From: a bacterium
Lineage (GTDB): Bacteria; Patescibacteriota; Saccharimonadia; Saccharimonadales; UBA4665
Direction: 5' to 3'
DNA length: 64,000 nt
Assembly (NCBI GenBank): GCA_021848145.1
Contig: JAJZMX010000004.1
Location: 434,001 to 498,000 of the forward strand
The notes beneath the pieces were generated by a model. That model was not told where the DNA came from and did not search any database. It saw only the letters and a list, made by a program, of their open reading frames with translations. Below are positions 60,428-64,000 of the stretch, one piece after another (position 1 is the stretch's first letter; each line of letters opens with the position of its first letter). Both the position numbers and the translations under genes were made by a program.

Positions 60428-63400
60428 CTAAAGTAGCGGCGGTAAGCTAGATTGTGCCTCAACGGGAAGAGTCCTGAGTGTTGGTGCTGTAGAAAGCCAA
60501 ACTATAGGGGAATAATTGAATATTTCTGCAGAATGAGGAGAGCTAGTACTAGTTTCACTTGGACTACTCATATATAAGCTGCCGTTAGTCCTATAAAGGT
60601 TTATGTAATTGTTACTCACTACTGAACCATTAACAACTAATTGACTATGGCATGTTTGTGCAGATGGATTACTGGAATCTGGATAAAAGTTAATAGGATT
60701 GACCCCGTAGCAGTCATTAAAGTTACCATTCTCGGCAATGTAAGTTCCATCTAATTGAGTTACCCCCGGGCCAACATTTATTCCACCATTAGCAATAACG
60801 GTTAAACTTGGCAGGTTTTTAGGACTACTACTATTCGTAATCCCTGAATAGTTATATGTAATATTGCCGGTTACAGTAGCCGAGCCGTCAATATAAACTA
60901 TTAAATGCTCACCTGGATAAATTGTTGTTGCCGGAATATTTTGTGACCCTTTTAATAGATAGCTACCCGATGAGGGAATCACAATAGAAGTAACAGAAAA
61001 TGTGTGACCAGGTAAGGGCGGTGATCCTGTAATAGGTCCTGAAGCTCCAAGTATACTGCTGGCTGTTGTTGGTTGTGCAAAGCTAGCACCACCATCACCA
61101 TTTACACCTTGGTTGTAGTAATCTGGTAAACAACTAGGTGGAGTTGCAAAAGATCCTCCCCATGAACCTTGTGTATTAGAAAAAGTAAGTCCGACAGGAG
61201 GAGCAGGAGGAGGAGACCCTGTATAATTCTGTGCAGTCGCAAACATGTTGATATTGTCTAATGCTAGAGCCGCTAATTGGGTGCCTGCGCCAGCATAACC
61301 ATTTGCTCCGCCTTTGTTCCAGCCCTCTATACCAGCTGACTTATTCACATTCTCGCCGCTTGTACATTGATCAAATTGGGAAGTGGAAGAAAGGAAAGTT
61401 TGTGTACCTACGCCCGATAATACGTCACCATTAAACACCTTAAAGTAAGGTCGATGAGCGTATGGGACTGAACATACTCCTGTAGGTGCGGTACCATCTT
61501 GGCTGCCGTTAGTCGGGAAGTTATCTAAGTTGCCAGCACCTTCGGGACCAGTCACTTGTTGTCTAGCTCCTGCTCCAGGAGGTTCATAATACCAAGGTGA
61601 TCCCCATGAGTTAGTAGGAATTTGGTTTTGGGCGCTCTGGGTCCCGTTAATTTGGTTACCGGGACTAGTCTGGGTACCGTACGGATTAACAATCAAATCA
61701 ACACAAACCATGTCTCCTGGGCTTAAGGGGCCCGTTGAAATTGTTGCCGACGTAGCAGTGGTAGAGAAATTATTTGACTCGGAGGTATTACCAGTGTACG
61801 TAGACGGCCCGACAGTTTGCGAGCCATTAAACCCATTAACTATATGAACAGTCCCATTTTTATCTACATAGTAAACTTGCCAATTGATGTATGTATTAAT
61901 ATTTTGAACCTGACTAGCCACCCTTAATTGAGTAGGTGTATTACTCTCGCCAAATTGAGCATGCACATAGCCCGTATAATTTACAGAATTTGGCGCACTA
62001 TTAGCCTGATGATTAACACTCACGCTTCCATCCCCGATATGTGATTGAGCTTCCGGAGTCAAATTGAATGTACGATTATAACAAGCTGGCATCATTACTC
62101 CATTTATGTTGCTGGATGAACTCTGGGTGTAAGCGCCCCCGTCTGTCTGCCATTTATAATAGGCTGTAGCACCATATGAATATGAACAATTACTTCCTCC
62201 GGATCCCGAATAAGGAGACGGGCAAGGATTATTAGTGCAAGTAGTGGTAGATGTGCCAGTTTTTTTGTTTGTAGTAGTCGTGCAAGTTTGACCTGCATTT
62301 GTAGTTTCAGTACAAGTAGAACCGCTAAGCGACCCGCCTCCAGGGCATGAATAGTAATCAAAAGTTACGTCCCATTTCTGAACTTGCCAGTAACTATAGT
62401 AGGTGATTCCAGGTTGGTTTATATCATACGGGTAATTTTTAACATAGCTACTGTAGTCAAGGGTGATGCTGCCATTTGATGCTGAAGTTGATCCACCGGG
62501 AGCACTAGCCGAACCATTAATTTCACTAACCTCTTTAGGTGGATACCTAGAACCTCCATTGCTTATATCCTGTATAGAGCCTTGATTAGTATATGTTGCA
62601 CCAGATGGAGATTTTGTAACCCCAACACCCAAAGGAGTGTCCTCTTCTGCCGTTGCAGTACTATTCGTAGTATCTCCGATTGGAGGTGCGACATTTTTGC
62701 CTCTATAAGGCAAGTTATTATCTACTGAACTATAGTTAGGAAATGTTGGACAGGGGGCTGACGTTGAACCACACGAAATGGTTCTAATACCCATTAGTGG
62801 ATTATTGCCGTCTGGTTGACCTTGACTATTTATTCCGATTGCGTACAAATATACCTTAAACGATGATCCAGACTTAGCGTATTGGCCCAAAAAACTACTA
62901 GTCTGAGGGTCAATATTGAAACCGTGATTACCGGTTATATGATAAGCACTATCTACATCAGGTCGTGGATAATTTGCTAAATAACGTTTTCCTGGAGCTC
63001 CCGAACCGGCCGGGCCATTTACATATACGTCAACATTGATCGAAGCTGATGAGTCGTTCGAATCAAAGGCCCAACCTGAAAGCTGAGTACAAGTAGCATT
63101 ATCTATATTATAAGTAGGCCCAGGTGGAGTCTGAACAGTAAAATTAATTGTCATAGAGGCTGGGTATGTTCCGCAACCCCAAGGAGCTGAGTTGTTAGGG
63201 GGTGGGCTTGGAGCAACACCCCCGCTTCCAACGCAGTACCAAACACCATTCCATTGTTCAATTTGAGTATATTGCATCTTAAAAGTCACAGTAACGGTTT
63301 TAGTAAATTTTCCACCTGGAGGTACGAAATAAAACGGCACAGGACTATAGGGCCAGTATCTACTGCCTCCATTTGGATTTAAAGGCCCCATTGTGTCGCC

Positions 63401-63946
63401 CCCAGGGTAACCTCCGCCGCTAGACGCCAAACAAGGATTGCCACTAGATGAGCTGTCGCTTGTCACGCATCCCCAAGGTTGCCCGTTAGAGTAAGGTGTG
63501 ATGCTTGATATATATGTTTTAGACACCATGCTATCAATGCCACCACTGCCATTAGGACCTGCATTAGTAGGGTAGTAAACACCACCATTTACTTCCTGAT
63601 GGTAAAGGTAGGTCATTGAGTTAAGCTGAAGCGGAAAACTACTATTAGGATTAGTTACAGGAGCATTAGGAGTTTCGGTTGGATCACCTTGTTTTGATAT
63701 CCAAGTAGAAGTTGCAGGCTGGTTTGGATTATTTTGAGTACAGTCATAACTCCAAAAGTAGTTCTGAACCGAGGAGGGTAAATTAGCACTGGTGTAAGAA
63801 TTATTAGTAAAACCAGGGCAACCAGTTGCAAATGCAGTATTATTGCTAAATATTAGCGACAACCCTAGGGACACTACAGCAAAAACGCTAAAAATAAGCC
63901 CAAATTTAGCTACCCACCGAAATGCATGTATATTTTTAGTTCCCAT
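60428..63946 (-). CDS. Giant surface protein, 1172 aa, CPR-type
   Basis: After a signal/anchor helix (FGLIFSVFAVVSLGLSLIF), the protein is rich in Asn, Ser, Gly, Pro and Thr and almost lacks Lys and Glu. It includes a Cys-starting module (CTQLSGWAFDSNDSSASINV, in part) of the type seen in CPR pilus-associated proteins, Cys-rich stretches (CPGGGSLSGSTCTETT, CPSPYSGSGG) and a C-terminal beta-rich region (ATVTGNITYNYSG, VNGSVVSNNYINLY) that resembles a right-handed beta solenoid. No sortase motif or membrane helix ends it. It may be an adhesin or part of a surface fibre. No ribosome site or -10 box is clear before the ATG. Confidence 0.7.
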   Translation of the reverse strand: MGTKNIHAFRWVAKFGLIFSVFAVVSLGLSLIFSNNTAFATGCPGFTNNSYTSANLPSSVQNYFWSYDCTQNNPNQPATSTWISKQGDPTETPNAPVTNPNSSFPLQLNSMTYLYHQEVNGGVYYPTNAGPNGSGGIDSMVSKTYISSITPYSNGQPWGCVTSDSSSSGNPCLASSGGGYPGGDTMGPLNPNGGSRYWPYSPVPFYFVPPGGKFTKTVTVTFKMQYTQIEQWNGVWYCVGSGGVAPSPPPNNSAPWGCGTYPASMTINFTVQTPPGPTYNIDNATCTQLSGWAFDSNDSSASINVDVYVNGPAGSGAPGKRYLANYPRPDVDSAYHITGNHGFNIDPQTSSFLGQYAKSGSSFKVYLYAIGINSQGQPDGNNPLMGIRTISCGSTSAPCPTFPNYSSVDNNLPYRGKNVAPPIGDTTNSTATAEEDTPLGVGVTKSPSGATYTNQGSIQDISNGGSRYPPKEVSEINGSASAPGGSTSASNGSITLDYSSYVKNYPYDINQPGITYYSYWQVQKWDVTFDYYSCPGGGSLSGSTCTETTNAGQTCTTTTNKKTGTSTTTCTNNPCPSPYSGSGGSNCSYSYGATAYYKWQTDGGAYTQSSSSNINGVMMPACYNRTFNLTPEAQSHIGDGSVSVNHQANSAPNSVNYTGYVHAQFGESNTPTQLRVASQVQNINTYINWQVYYVDKNGTVHIVNGFNGSQTVGPSTYTGNTSESNNFSTTATSATISTGPLSPGDMVCVDLIVNPYGTQTSPGNQINGTQSAQNQIPTNSWGSPWYYEPPGAGARQQVTGPEGAGNLDNFPTNGSQDGTAPTGVCSVPYAHRPYFKVFNGDVLSGVGTQTFLSSTSQFDQCTSGENVNKSAGIEGWNKGGANGYAGAGTQLAALALDNINMFATAQNYTGSPPPAPPVGLTFSNTQGSWGGSFATPPSCLPDYYNQGVNGDGGASFAQPTTASSILGASGPITGSPPLPGHTFSVTSIVIPSSGSYLLKGSQNIPATTIYPGEHLIVYIDGSATVTGNITYNYSGITNSSSPKNLPSLTVIANGGINVGPGVTQLDGTYIAENGNFNDCYGVNPINFYPDSSNPSAQTCHSQLVVNGSVVSNNYINLYRTNGSLYMSSPSETSTSSPHSAEIFNYSPIVWLSTAPTLRTLPVEAQSSLPPLL

Positions 63947-64000
63947 TGTTGTGATGAAATGTTTTTGAATTAGTTTGCGCCTGAGTAAAGCTTTGTTGAA
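63947..64000. other. Upstream region of the giant surface protein gene
   Basis: The last 54 bp lie upstream of the 60428-63946 gene. I see no clear promoter, ribosome site or RNA in them. Confidence 0.4.

Noticed and set aside
1-64000. CRISPR array
   Set aside because: No regularly spaced identical repeats were seen; the only tandem repeat is the hexamer run that encodes an Ala-Pro linker.
1-64000. UGA recoding as in Gracilibacteria or SR1
   Set aside because: UGA ends several genes at the expected length, including ATGA overlaps at marR/MFS, ATPase/permease and hydrolase/murF.

Overview
The window looks like a chromosomal segment of a Patescibacteria/CPR bacterium, most likely a free-living or environmental member of Candidatus Saccharibacteria (TM7). 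This call is inferred from AT-rich sequence, UGA used as a stop, the order rpsP-KH-trmD without rimM, a C4-less L32, a DUF5652 protein, type IV pilin-like and CPR-style giant surface proteins, and several unmistakably actinobacterial families (WhiB, F420 LLM oxidoreductase, Rv2466c-type DsbA). I could not run a search, so the lineage is a moderate-confidence call.

Layout. 1-6.8 kb: truncated F420-type LLM oxidoreductase, a cytochrome b with a Crp-like operator upstream, PEBP, purF, DinB, a DMT transporter. 6.8-15.4 kb: secreted or anchored carbohydrate and protein degradation (GH76, GH13 coupled to a G1 glutamic peptidase, a second GH13), an acidic protein/WhiB operon and a decayed gene. 15.4-19.5 kb: receiver protein, DedA, phosphoesterase, anchored trypsin-like protease, methyltransferase. 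19.5-23.2 kb: a flavin electron-transfer cassette (FMN-binding protein, ApbE, RnfD/NqrB-like membrane domain fused to a ferredoxin-NADP reductase) divergent from galU. 23.2-33.3 kb: MFS, second DMT paralogue, Rv2466c-like DsbA, membrane Mrr nuclease, MTH1-like NUDIX, glycosyltransferases and a ricin-CHAP cell-wall hydrolase. 33.3-36.9 kb: a marR-emrB-drrA-drrB efflux operon with a visible operator. 37.2-38 kb: nickel superoxide dismutase and its maturation protease.

38-48 kb is a housekeeping block on the minus strand: trmD, KH protein, rpsP, rnc, NUDIX, nusB, rpmF (missing from the ORF track), leuS with a NUDIX domain inserted in its editing domain, ddl, murF, hydrolase. 48-50.3 kb holds tRNA-Ala(CGC), a CIRCE-controlled hsp20, a strong terminator, tRNA-Leu(TAA) and tRNA-Cys(GCA). 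50.3-64 kb is accessory: a baeRF protein split by one in-frame TAA, flippase-like protein, pilin-like protein, glutamate decarboxylase, a Crp/Fnr regulator, DUF5652 and ferritin-like (DUF2202) proteins, a surface-anchored Vgb-type propeller, a fatty acid desaturase and a 1172-residue surface protein.

Two themes recur. First, many genes carry a TATAAT-like -10 box only 6-8 nt before the start codon, so leaderless transcripts are likely; translation and ribosomal genes instead have Shine-Dalgarno sequences. Second, two perfect TGTGA-N6-TCACA palindromes (before cytochrome b and beside glutamate decarboxylase) match the recognition helix of the Crp-family protein encoded in the same window. The LeuRS-NUDIX fusion, the flavin electron-transfer cassette, the WhiB gene and the set of enzymes that need actinobacterial cofactors (F420, mycothiol) are the observations I would follow first.
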